Positions 21,544-31,962 of a stretch of 64,000 nt of DNA are shown here, one piece after another. Location of the stretch: contig NW_026570254.1 in the NCBI RefSeq assembly GCF_019649055.1, forward strand, positions 1,054,001 through 1,118,000. Reading direction: 5' to 3'. Under the pieces are notes generated by a model. That model saw nothing but the letters and a program-made list of their open reading frames with translations, was not told where the DNA came from and ran no database searches. The translations under genes were made by a program, and so were the position numbers. Numbering within the stretch: position 1 is the stretch's first letter; each line of letters begins with the position of its first letter. This stretch comes from Paramacrobiotus metropolitanus. Taxonomy: Eukaryota; Tardigrada; Eutardigrada; Parachela; Macrobiotidae.

Positions 21544-21873
21544 CTAATCAAATTTTTTATATCTGTTCTTCCAGTCGTCCAGCAGATCCGTCCGATCCTT
21601 CTGGAGAAGATATAAAGGAGTACGCCGGATATGCTCCCTTTGCCTTCGCCGCGCCGCTGCTTCCTCGCTTTTAACGCAGTAACATCCCAGCCAACATAAA
21701 CCGACCAGCAAAGCCACAAAACCGACAACCAACAAGCCCCAGTGTGACCAGGTTCCCGCTGTTCCTGGTCCCACATACCAGACGACGCCAGAAAAACCAA
21801 GCAAAAAAAACCCAAGGAAACAAAAAAACAGTGCGCCACCAAGATCACAAAGATCTCCATCATCGACATCCAT
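21544..21873 (-). CDS. Small two-TM protein ORF directly upstream of the TSP1 start
   Basis: The ORF encodes 109 aa: an acidic start (MDVDDGDLCDLGG), two hydrophobic helices (LFFCFLGFFLLGFSGVVWYV and LLVVGFVALLVGLCWLGCYC), then a charged tail (KSEEAAARRRQREHIRR … DDWKNRYKKFD). Its stop TAG (21546-21544) is followed after 4 nt by the TSP1 ATG at 21539, with no room for a separate promoter or intron. This suggests a dicistronic transcript or reinitiation. A second frame is also open from 22010 into the TSP1 signal exon, so an N-terminally extended TSP1 form is the alternative. I do not recognise the family. Confidence 0.55.
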   Translation of the reverse strand: MDVDDGDLCDLGGALFFCFLGFFLLGFSGVVWYVGPGTAGTWSHWGLLVVGFVALLVGLCWLGCYCVKSEEAAARRRQREHIRRTPLYLLQKDRTDLLDDWKNRYKKFD

Positions 21874-22134
21874 TCGTTGGTTTGATTGACTGATTTAATC
21901 TCCAGCTCTGAACTCAAATCGTTTTCTTTGGGCAAAACGTTAAGGTCAGCCGAACTTGGAATCGTCAAAATAAAAGTCGGTTTTAGAAATAACATGCCCG
22001 ACATGGCCAACTTTCGATAAAGGTGTGCACTGTGCAGTCATCCTGAACTCATGGTAAGCTGGTCAGCGCAGGTGGTCAAAACATGGTGAACCAATGGGCA
22101 CAATAAAGTGCTCCGGGCTTAAAAGCACTCGACA

Positions 22135-23273
22135 ATTGGCGATTTCCAGTACTGAACCATCACGTAGCCTCGACAACCTTCATCACCAAAACATGAGGGA
22201 ACCTCTCCGATTAGCTTCCCCATACATCCCGTTTTTAGGGACGCGTTATAATGCTTTCCATGTTAAATTTTTTAACCGAAAGAGACCCCAACCGGTATCC
22301 CATAGTGACTCAGCGCGCCCTAAATGATGCCATGATGCTAGCACAGTTTACTCTCACCGGTCAGCCGCTGTAGTTGTAACTTGTAGATGTTAAGGGACAA
22401 AGACAAAACCAAAATCAAAGGTGCTGTGTCGGTTCTCAGAACATTTAATGACATGCGAGACAACGAGGACGTTTTTTTAGCTTTTAGATTGGCTGATCGG
22501 GAATGATTAGTGCCCGAAGTTATTTTTCTTGGCAGCTTTGCCGTAATTTTGGTATATTGTAATAAAGCATGCACTTATAAAAAATCGCATTAAAAGTGAC
22601 CACGCTTACTGCATAGGTATGCAAGACGCATCTTTGTTCCATGCGAATGTGACCGTTATCCCGCAAAGTAAAACAGCCCCATTTACACGAGCTAGTTTGT
22701 TTACATACATACGGAATCAAGTTATTCAGCTACCTTCGAGGAGTAATCTCACTGTCAGCGGCAGTCAACCTATATATTATCTCTTTCGCTATGAGGCTTG
22801 TTATCAATAATACGCAAATTCTTCCTTGGCACGCGAACAGAAAACCAGAAAGAGTTTTTTCACACGGTGAAATTCGGAGCTGTCTGAATTTATCGTGACT
22901 AATAGAGCAGGCGCATGTTGCCCCCGTCAACGCTTTTTTCTACTCAAGTGGATCAATTCTAACAATTCCTTCGGTTATTCAATCGAAAATTCAGCCATTA
23001 ACATTGCCAGCACTACCGGTGTCTCGCGAAAATTTCGGCACCGAAAAGTAAGGCGTTAACAGTAAATGATCGGATGAGCGTGTGGCTACGAGGAGATTCG
23101 GTTTTCTAACGGTCAACTCGGTTGCTCGAGTTGGAGTGAGACGCAAAAGACAACATTGCTGCAGCAAGGAAAAGTTTCGGGTTACAAGACATACTTTGTG
23201 CGAGATATTGTGACCTTTCCAACGCTGGCGGATGATCCCGCCAATATAGCCTTTGTCCGCTCAAGAGCGTGAA
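22135..23273 (+). pseudogene. Inverted copy of the teneurin 3' exon, broken
   Basis: It matches the reverse of about 35150-34465 (teneurin last exon): FHHQ/EPLRLAS…, a segment containing FFNRK, then GQLGCSSWSETQKTTLLQQG and DIVTFPTLADDPANIAFVRS with a stop at 23271-23273. A 467 bp insertion (22337-22803) and several indels interrupt the frame. It lacks the upstream YD-repeat exons, so it cannot make a teneurin. Confidence 0.85.
22337..22803. other. 467 bp insertion in the teneurin pseudogene
   Basis: In the parent exon GCCATGATG is followed directly by the TCAGTTTTCAATAACATCC-type sequence. In the copy these are separated by 467 bp that starts CTAGCACAGTTTACTCTC and ends near ACGCAAATTCTTCC. 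Short related strings (GGTCAGCCGCTG at 22360, GTCAGCGGCAGTC at 22755) occur near both ends but do not form clear terminal repeats. Probably a transposon-derived insertion. Confidence 0.6.
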
Positions 23274-23748
23274 CGGCAGTACACATACAATGCCAAAGAG
23301 GCTAATTCGCAAATGTACCAAAAGATATCTGTGCCTGATGCTAGTCAGATTTTTTTGCCGAACATTTTGTACAGTTTTTATTCAGGTTTTGAAAAGCGTG
23401 TTTTTAATTTCTTGTCTACGTAACCTGCCAGGATCAGTGCTCGTTTGGCCAATGGTTGTACGTATTTCTCCGTTTTGACGGATTCAGGGTTTGTTATTAT
23501 GTATTCAGTGATTCTCTCTTGTTACCTCGCAATTTTAGAATGTACTGGCTATTTGATGCGAAATACGAACTGTTTATTATACTTATTTTATTTTCCTAAG
23601 CACTTAAGTAATTTAAACGGTGATTCGTCAATCCGAATTGCGACGCAAACAAACAGCACATAGTTTATCATTTTACATGTTTTTTCACGATTGCAAATAT
23701 TACCGCTGCGTAATCTTGGAAGAAACTACTGCAATTCAACCGACTAAT

Positions 23749-24320
23749 TCAGACATTTAAAAAATCCAACGTTAACAGCGACAGCTCAACCTTGCCATCC
23801 ATGTTGATGGTTTTCTGGCTCACCGTCTTTTGAACAAATTTACTCTCGTCACCGTTTTTGTTTTCCACAACCATTACACGTGAAGTACATTCCGCGGTCT
23901 CCAATATCTGCCAAGGATTGTCGTCCAAAAAAAATGATAACCTCCATATCTCCGGCCAAGCACCAACTTTGTACAGACATGCTGCCACTGTGTAGCAGAT
24001 TCCCACGAGTACAGTCTGTACATTCCCGAATGATCCCCCTCGAAGATGTTAAAGCCCGCAACTAAGTATGATTAAGGGAACCTTGATCTTGCTCGCCATT
24101 AACAAAAATCCATCATAATGCGAAATGTACACCCAGAAGTGTCAAAGAATTAATTTGTCTGTTCGGGAAAAATTAAAGTTCGTGTCCTCGGTGACCATTT
24201 TGCACAGAATTGAGATCAATGTTTCTGTTTTATGCGTGGCAATCAATAACAAAGATGATACTAAAATGGATTTGAGAATTCTGTCGCATGTTGCGCAGAT
24301 CCGGCGGAGTTTAATCACAG
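23749..24320 (-). pseudogene. Inverted partial copy of the F-box gene 3' part
   Basis: The minus strand matches the last exon of the F-box gene from about LRRVCSTWDIILKSILVSS to DFLNV. It has a stop inside the equivalent of the CGVLHFEWD region and a ~10 bp tandem insertion near GGAATGTAC, and the F-box itself is missing. It preserves the tail SLLTLDFLNV with a small insertion. In the 24060-24070 region it has AGTT where the parent at about 33500 has a 4-base gap. Confidence 0.8.
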
Positions 24321-24372
24321 AGGAACCGAACAATACTGCTACGCTTTGTTCGGTTCCTCTATGGTTTAATCT
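24310..24372. repeat. Hairpin at the duplication-2 breakpoint
   Basis: AGAGGAACCGAACAA (from about 24320) and TTGTTCGGTTCCTCT (to about 24361) are inverted copies around a ~12 bp loop; weaker pairing continues outward through TTTAAT/GGTTTAA. It sits exactly where homology to the F-box gene ends. Confidence 0.8.
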
Positions 24373-24374
24373 GG

Positions 24375-27300
24375 TCCGCCCCACGCAGATAGCTAATATT
24401 ATGAGAAGATTCAATATCGTATACAAGCAGCATATCCACAGGAAAAACAGTAATATTTTGGTAAGTACATAATATTGTACAATATCAGCATAGGCAGTAG
24501 GCAATGTCTGTACTTTTGTTAGTTTTGTAGAACGGCATTGGCCTCTAGGCTTAATCATATCCGGAACCTGCGGTGGAACTTCCGCCACCAACTGCGAAGT
24601 CAATACACTAGACGATTATTTACAGTAAATTAAGTAATGGTAGCTCAAGAAACCTCCCGTGAGAACCATTTACTAACCACAAACTATTGGCGCACTGGAA
24701 CTTGTAATATCTACACTGGCTACACAGGCTACGCTTATACACAGTACAACGTAGATGGAACCTCACAAGCCGAAAGCCTGGAATTATGGTGCATTTCATT
24801 AATTAAAGAACGCTGACACAACGTAATTTATTTATAATATTTGTAACTTATTAAGAATTTAAGAGTAATGCGGCCATGTGACACGCTGCAGGTTAGAACT
24901 CCGTAAACTGAAAATATGCATTGTTCTCATAGTATTTAGTTCTAAACGATGTTAGGGCGACACGTTGGGAAAAATTACGTTCTGGTTTTAGCCGGCTAAT
25001 AAAATTCGTTAAACGCTCAACAGAATTCAGTGTTTCAGATACTAGTCAAAAGAAACCATTTGTTGAGCTGCCTGCGCTAAAATTATTGCTTATGCGCCCA
25101 GTTTTGCTTTCTAATTACTTATCGTAACCTCCAAGTTATTTATGTATTAGATCATGTATGTATTAGTATTATTTATGTATTAGATTATTTATGTATTAGA
25201 TTTATGTATTAGTATCTGCGATGCATTGGCAATGACGAATGTACGGACACCTATATTAAGTTATCAATAAGAGTGGCCGAGCCAGCAGTATTAATAAAAA
25301 TGTAATAATTAATATGAAAAATGTGAGAAATAGGTTTATTTAATTTTAGGATTTCGGCGAGAACGACGAGATGCATGTTCGCTCGTTCATTTATGTACGG
25401 TGATAAATCGGTGGAATGAGTAATAAAGGTCGGACAAACCGAAAATTACCTCTACCAAGTCAACATATCATCTCGAAATTAAATGCGGGAAACTGCACGA
25501 TGCAATAAACTCGCATTGATGATTTGTGCAGCGTATGCAGTATAGCAAATTAGTTTTCCTGGATGGCCATAAAATGGGGCGCAGGGAATAAGTAGCCAGT
25601 TGCATGCTATACTGCAGTGCTGCAGCAGGGAGCGCCAAATCAATATTCATTTTTCCTAACTGGGGACATTTATTGAAAAAGGCTGACTTGCACATGTTAA
25701 GTGTTATAACCAGCATGGGTCGCGATGAGTATGTAGAACGGCACCGTCGGGAGTTTCCTAAGGTGATTATCAGAGTGATGAAATGGTCGCCTTTCTTGTC
25801 AAAAAATTACTAAGCTGCCCTGAGCCGTTCCTTTGTATGGCAGCTTTCCCTGTCCCATTCCCAGACTTTTGTGCATGCACCGTTTATATGCAGTCCAGGA
25901 GATCTTGAGCGATGCTTGTGCATAACGGGCACCCGTTCAAATGCATGATCCATTAGCCGTAACCTTTTCTGCCTCCCCGTGTCTGTATAAATATTTTTTC
26001 TTCTCGCTACAGTTTTCTCTACATTGCACTGCAGAATTAAATTCTCTTGCAAAAACTAAAACGTAGCCCAGCGATCGATGTACGATCTATTATCGTCTCT
26101 GTTGCCAACCTGAACCACTACTATCGGTATCTCAGGTTTCTTACGCATGAGCTAACAAGTTATTTATGCAGAAACTGTGATCATGAATTTTTCCCAAATA
26201 ATCGCATATCCGAAACAACAAGATGTTGTAAGTTTCTACCTCATTTTGCCATGACAAATTGAAAACCAAAATAACTTGTAAGAAAAATGGTTCAGAATGG
26301 AAACAACCAATAAACAGAAAGATAGTAATTCTGGACTGACGAGACTATGTCGAATCGTTAAAGTGTACACGAATACTGTATCTTAAAATTTATGAACAAA
26401 ACTAACGGCCGTATAACTGCAATGAAAATCTGCAGTAATCATCCTTCATTAATAATTACTATTCAAATTCAAACTGCGCAGAAATGTTAACAAAAATTTC
26501 GTGAATTTCTGGTTATCTGAAATTTAGTAAGTGAGTACTGTACGAGTTTCATCATACATGCATCCTACCTTTAATTTGTAGGTAACTGGTGATTAACTCC
26601 TAAATTGTGCATTATTAATTCCCTCAGCAAATATGTGTTACCGTAAGCGTGTTTGGCAAGCAACAAAAACAGCAACAATTACATAAATAGGAGTAATACA
26701 AGCCATTGAGTTGCCGGCATCCTCCTTAGCTCCGCCCCTTCCATGGACCACATAGGGCATATATTGCGCGGGACAGGGTGCACAATTGGCTTCCCAGTTA
26801 GTTCCACCACATATGAACTCCTTCCGACCGCTGGAACGACTTATACCAGAAAAGGAAAACCGAATTGATCACATCGGTCGTTTCATCTGTCTGTAATACT
26901 CTAACTAACTTCTTTCAACAACTCAACTAGAGCCCCATTTCCTCTGACGATTCAGCGGGGATAATCATACGTTTCGCTGGACAGCTCGCTTATACGCTAG
27001 TTCCGCTACAAAAACGCCTCGCTCAACCACACACCCATGATTTATTAAGTTTTGATCGCTAATGGCACAATTAAGCGTACAGCTGCCTGGTTTGTATTAA
27101 TGCTTTATAATCAATTATCTGATCATGATCGTTTTACAAATGGTCAAACACATTGATTGAGTGATGATGCCTGTGCAAGAATTCAACACAGAAGGACCGT
27201 TATCCCGCATCTGCATGTGGAGCGGCGTTGGATGTGTGGCAGCGGAACATTATCGCGTCATTCCGGATTCATCAAGTTGTTTACAAAATATTCTGGTTGC

Positions 27301-27437
27301 ATAACAACCTTCCCAGGATTGGAAGATTAAAATTCATTGTGTGCTACTGCTGACATCGTAAAATGTAAAAGCCGCAACACAAAAGATTGTGCTAGATAGA
27401 TGCGACGGCCAGCTACGGTGGCTGACCTTTCCCTAAA
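24375..27437. other. Intergenic spacer before the TMEM26 homologue
   Basis: No supported gene. A short tandem array of TTATGTATTAGAT-type units (about 25137-25215, five copies) is present. The remaining sequence is A/T-rich with short ORFs lacking domains. The promoter of the TMEM26 homologue presumably lies near 27300-27437; I see no clear core motif. Confidence 0.45.
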
Positions 27438-30400
27438 ATGGCTTATCTGTACGAAGATGCGCCACTGGCCACGCCAGAATCCGTTTCCGGAATGTATCCG
27501 ACCACTTTCGCCCAACCAATTGGAGCTCGAACGAAGCGCTCAGCAGCCAAGCGGACGTTGGCCTGCTTCAAAGTGTTTAAAGCAATTCTTGCACGGGCCA
27601 TTTTTGCTGTACATGGATTCGTGGCAATATGGCGGGTAACTGTGATAAAAAAGAATAACAAATATTATTACCTCTGCGGAACATTAGGATGCTTATTTTT
27701 GGAGACCATCCTATCCGTCTGCATCAGACAAGGCGAAGAGCTAAAATGGTAAGTGCAAAGTACTCGCAGTTTTCCCATTCATTATAATAATCATGTAAGT
27801 ATTCGATTATTCGTACTCCCAGCTTCAGTTAAATAATAAGCCGCATCTGATGTATACTGACCATGTGCCAAATGCTTGCGGGTGATACCTTTTAAAAAGA
27901 ATGTGTAGATCTATTGATTTTAGAATCATTGTATCTTATTCAGCTTTACTAAATAATAATTATTTAGTATGTACTTTGTAATTATTAGATAACGGCGCTT
28001 TAGTTAGATAACGTAGTCATATAACATTTACGAATAATCAATTCATCGGTGACACGTTAATAATTTTTAAAGAAATAGTTTTTGTGTCTATTATGTCTGT
28101 ATATTTCCAAAAACGCTGAACGCATTAATTTTTATAAACCTAGTTAGACTTGGAAATATTATAAAATGATTGTGAAATTTTATAATTAAGCAGGACTGCA
28201 AGAGTATTATAATCTTGACCAACCGTATGTGATAAGTAATTGCAATTATTTTTTTACACCGCGTGCAATGGATTTTCGGCTGAAATACAAACTGTCGTAG
28301 CTGGTACGTATAAAAATTTGTTTGTCTTAATTTTGCAATTTTTGTTGTTGGTACGTATGTTTGTCTATTGTCTGGGATTTACGTCTGTTGTCTATATTTA
28401 GCTACCGTTTTGCACCGCAGCTGTCCACTCGTCCTGTTTAACCACAAACACTTCTGTATGTGAAGCATGTCCATTTTTAGATTATCGTACAATTATCACT
28501 GCTCCTCACCTGCGGTTCATTGTTTGATATGTGTTTTTCCTGCTTTCTCTTAGCGGAAGTTGAAATCGATAAGGAGCATGGTATTATTTGTTTACTGTTA
28601 TGCAAAGTGTATTTATCAAACGGTCTGCTATGACAGCCGATGCAAAGTCAACCGTATTTATTGATGTCCGGATTATGTAATCAAATCTTTCTCTTTACTC
28701 GATGCATAAATTCTTTCCACGCTAAATATTTATGCGATTTTTTAACTACGAAAACACAACAGCGATTTCAAACCCAGGAAAGTCTGCATCGACTTAAAAC
28801 TATTCAATTGGTTTTGAATTTTTTTCTCAACGGCATATGGTTTCTTTTCACAACTACGTTAAAGTATGTGAGAATTTTTACACCTGGCGATGAACTTGTA
28901 CGTTATTGTAGCTCAAAGAATACAGTCATATTTCAATAATTAAAAATTAAAATTGATCGTGGCACGTTTGTTACGCACCTATGAGTGATGACTGTGATGA
29001 ATGTTGCACTTGTCTGAAGTTGTCTGTATTCTACGTATATCTTTGTTTCTGTACATACTGTATTCTGCTGTTATGACTGAGGATTTGATTAGGTTTTCGC
29101 CAAGCGTTTTTTTCTATCTGGCCACCGTCTGCCCATCGGTATGGATAATGGAATTACATCGTGCCCATGAGGCTGCAGCTGGCATATTGGATGTTACTAA
29201 CGAGACTAAGCGGACCAGCGTCATGTCAGCCTCCAACACGGAACTCACTCGACTTCCGATTGTACGTTTGTAACGGGACTAACGGCTCTCGCAGGCGCTA
29301 ATGTAATTCCCGGCGTCTCGTCTGGACGCTGCTGCGCCCGAGACTGCCACGGTGAAAATGTAATACCCGGGATGGTAATAGAGAAGAAAGGAGACTTAAC
29401 ACACTGGCAGGAAAAACATTGTTATTGCTACGGTTGCGCTGTCACTGGCGCCTGCAACATAAGCGTCGCGCGCCGGGTTCACATGCGCTTCACTGCTGGC
29501 GAAGCAGGGATAATCGATACGGCCATAACTTACGTCTTTTCACAACTATTGTTGTCTTATTCCTTCAGGACGTCACTTCACTCTCGGAGAGCGACTGGCT
29601 CAAGATATTTGAACAGGCACTTATGGTCATCCTCATCGTGGGTCGTTGGCTGCTGCCAAAGGGAGAACTGACACGTGATCAGCTATCACAGCTCCTTCTC
29701 GTCTACATTGGCATGGCAGCGGATATCATCGAAATCTTCGAAGCCTTTCGGGTTAGACAACAACGCTGCTGTTATTTTTGCAGCTGAACTCCAATTAGAT
29801 TTACCACTTCTTTTTAATATTATTGAACCACTTGTCTAACGCAGTGCTTCCTTATTATTCTGAGCAATTCAACTTGAATCCGGCACTTTATATCCGGCAG
29901 AGAAAAAGAAGAAATAACGTTTTCGCGCTTATATTCAGGAGCCAAAGGTCATCCAGATTATAGAGCTGGTGTACACAACGCTGGCATTGTGGACATGGAG
30001 CTTGATGCAGTTTACTTTGGTACTGACCGCGACAAAGGCCCGCAGGCCTCGTGTACCGGCCAACTCTTTACCGAACCCAGCGGAACTGGAGGAGATTCTC
30101 GAAGAAGACAGTGGTGGACCGTGCTCCTGTTGCTGGTGGTGTTCAGCTGACATTTGGGGCATTTTGACCACGCTGATCCTTCAAGATGGACCTTTCCTGT
30201 GCTTGCGGCTCACGTTTCTTTTCAAATACAACGTTGTCTCTTACTCCAATGTATTTTTTACGATTAAGGTACAGAACAGCAACATTACCAAATTATATTT
30301 TTTACTTTTTAGAGATACATTGTAGCGCTTGTTAACTGTGAAAATTACGTTTCAGAATAGTTTGGTTATTGTGCTACAAGTCTACAGGACCGTTGTCTTG

Positions 30401-30529
30401 CTACACTACAGCAAGCAAAGGAAAAAGGATCTTGACTATCACTCCCGCAACGGTCAGTGGATGAAGCCGTCGAAAAGCTTTCCGGAACGTCTGGCTACTC
30501 ACCGCAGCTTCGACACAATTAGCGCGTAA
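27438..30529 (+). CDS. TMEM26: TMEM26 homologue, five exons
   Basis: Exons 27438-27748, 29093-29261, 29569-29751, 29939-30268 and 30356-30529 (stop) join in phases 2,0,0,0 and encode about 388 aa, close to the usual TMEM26 length. Diagnostic stretches are GFVAIWRVTVIKK, FLETILSVCIRQGEELKW, FSPSVFFYLATVCPSVWIME, GRWLLPKGELTRDQLSQLLL, VYIGMAADIIEIFEA, LALWTWSLMQFTLVL, ILQDGPFLCLRLTFL and KNSLVIVLQVYRTVVLL. It is a multi-pass membrane protein whose molecular function is poorly known. Intron 1 is 1.3 kb. A cysteine-rich open stretch at about 29297-29371 could be an alternative exon in the extracellular loop, but its splice sites are weak. Confidence 0.9.
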
Positions 30530-31065
30530 TTACATACAATTCATTATTTATATTTAAGGTGATCAATTTGTGATACTGTGTTTGATGCTGACTCTGAAAT
30601 CTGCCATGTATCTGCTTACATTCACATCTTCGTACCCCGAAATTCACGTTTTTGATAAATGCTGATTTCACGCCATTTGAAATAAAAGTACGAGACCATG
30701 AGTACTAACTCTGATCAGTCTGATGCAATTGTGAGGGTAAAAAAAACCTCAGGTCCATAAAATTATCTGAATTATAGTGATGGCAATTTTTGCTTACCGG
30801 TTAGAACTTAATGTAGAAGTACGAGCCATCACCGTTCGCGCCCGCACGCTACCGATTTTTCGTTCGCATCGTCTGTGGTAGTCGACGTCGAAATTACAAA
30901 TTATCCTGAACTAATCGTAAATTTAATTTCATAACAACAAAATTCCACTGCACTTGTCGCGTTTTGCATTCCTCCACAAACTAAGACAAGTGCCTTTATC
31001 TCCTTTCATCAGCAGAATTACAGACTGTAAAGAAGCAACAAAACACAGTGGATAACCCACATCAC
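30530..31065. other. Convergent 3' spacer
   Basis: This separates the ends of the TMEM26 homologue (+) and the UPF0390 gene (-). No ORF or structured signal of note. Confidence 0.5.
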
Positions 31066-31380
31066 TCATTTCTTGTTATGTTTCTTGGATTTCTTGGAAC
31101 GTTTGCCAGTATCCGAGCCCGCTGTCGCTGCATTTTTCAGTAACGTAAAACTTTTGGACTCACACGCTGTCGCCCGCTGCGCTAGTTCCTGCTCAATACG
31201 AGCATTGATGGCTTTCTGAAAGGACTGCTTCATAGTGGTTACCGCCGAAGTAGAGCCTTGCGAATGCGAGGACTGTTTGCCTTTTCCCTGGTTCTTCTTT
31301 TTACTGACTCCGCTGTGCTTTGAGCTCTTCAGTGCGTCTCCGGGTCGTTGTTGCTTGAACTTGGGCTTTCCTTGTGGCAT
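31066..31380 (-). CDS. C19orf53: UPF0390 / C19orf53-like small basic protein
   Basis: A single-exon 104 aa ORF starts MPQGKPKFKQQRPG, which fits the family signature M(A/P)QGxxKFxxxxP. It continues very Lys/Ser-rich (SKKKNQGKGKQ), has a predicted helix (MKQSFQKAINARIEQELAQR) that matches the conserved helical block before KLALLK in the family (here FTLLK), and ends in a Lys-rich tail (GKRSKKSKKHNKK) likely to target the nucleus or nucleolus. Family members (Leydig cell tumour 10 kDa homologue, DUF2462) are about 100 aa, the same length. Molecular function is unclear. It is divergently arranged with the F-box gene. Confidence 0.8.
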   Translation of the reverse strand: MPQGKPKFKQQRPGDALKSSKHSGVSKKKNQGKGKQSSHSQGSTSAVTTMKQSFQKAINARIEQELAQRATACESKSFTLLKNAATAGSDTGKRSKKSKKHNKK

Positions 31381-31962
31381 AATGATATACTGATGGTGCG
31401 TCGCTCACCGTCCAATCCAGACGAATTTAAATAACACTCACAACTCCAGACCGAAGAATTCACACCGTCTCAAAATGTCGATTTACTGAGCTTTTCACTG
31501 TCGCTGCACAACACCCACAACGATGGTCTTCTCGCGCACAAGCTAGTGAAAACTGTGGATTTCAGCTTTCAACTTTAGGAATGGATGCCCTAAGAATTCG
31601 CCCCAGCACGCTGTTCGATTTGTGGAAGTGAAGTAAAATGGAAAATTTACACGGTAACGCAAAGCAAACCAAATTAACAACAAACTTTACTGAGACGAGT
31701 TGGTCATTGCGCAAGACGTTCGTCGCGGATAACATCTCCTACCCTACCCCCCTGGAAGGCACTCATGGGTAGCAACAGGAGTGGTCGAAAGATAAAATGC
31801 CGTTTTTGTTTCGCAGCAGTGACACAAGTACCACGCATTTTTGAGTTTTTTGTGATTCTATTAGCGTCAGGTTAATAATAGTCATTTTAGAATTTAAAAA
31901 TATTCAGACGGAAATCCAAATTTCAGTTTTGAAACTGAGCATATAATTATAAAGTTCTCCGG
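31381..31962. promoter_or_regulatory. Shared divergent promoter region
   Basis: The 582 bp between the start codons of the UPF0390 gene (-) and the F-box gene (+) must hold both promoters and 5' UTRs. I see no convincing TATA box. The role is inferred from gene layout only. Confidence 0.5.

Larger units (their letters stand above)
22135..24320. repeat. Inverted segmental duplication 2, left copy
   Basis: Reverse-orientation copy of about 33240-35150, with the teneurin end now on + and the F-box end on -. The ~475 bp between them (23275-23750) is well conserved with 33990-34464 (roughly 90% by eye), while the F-box part is more diverged. The left limit is near 22135 and the right limit near 24320, next to a hairpin. 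Confidence 0.85.

Noticed and set aside
21402..22010. 202-codon frame as the main protein of the 21.4-22.0 kb stretch
   Set aside because: Its codons past 21452 are intron, and the hydrophobic/charged pattern of the overlapping 109 aa frame looks more natural. Kept only as a possible N-terminal extension of TSP1.
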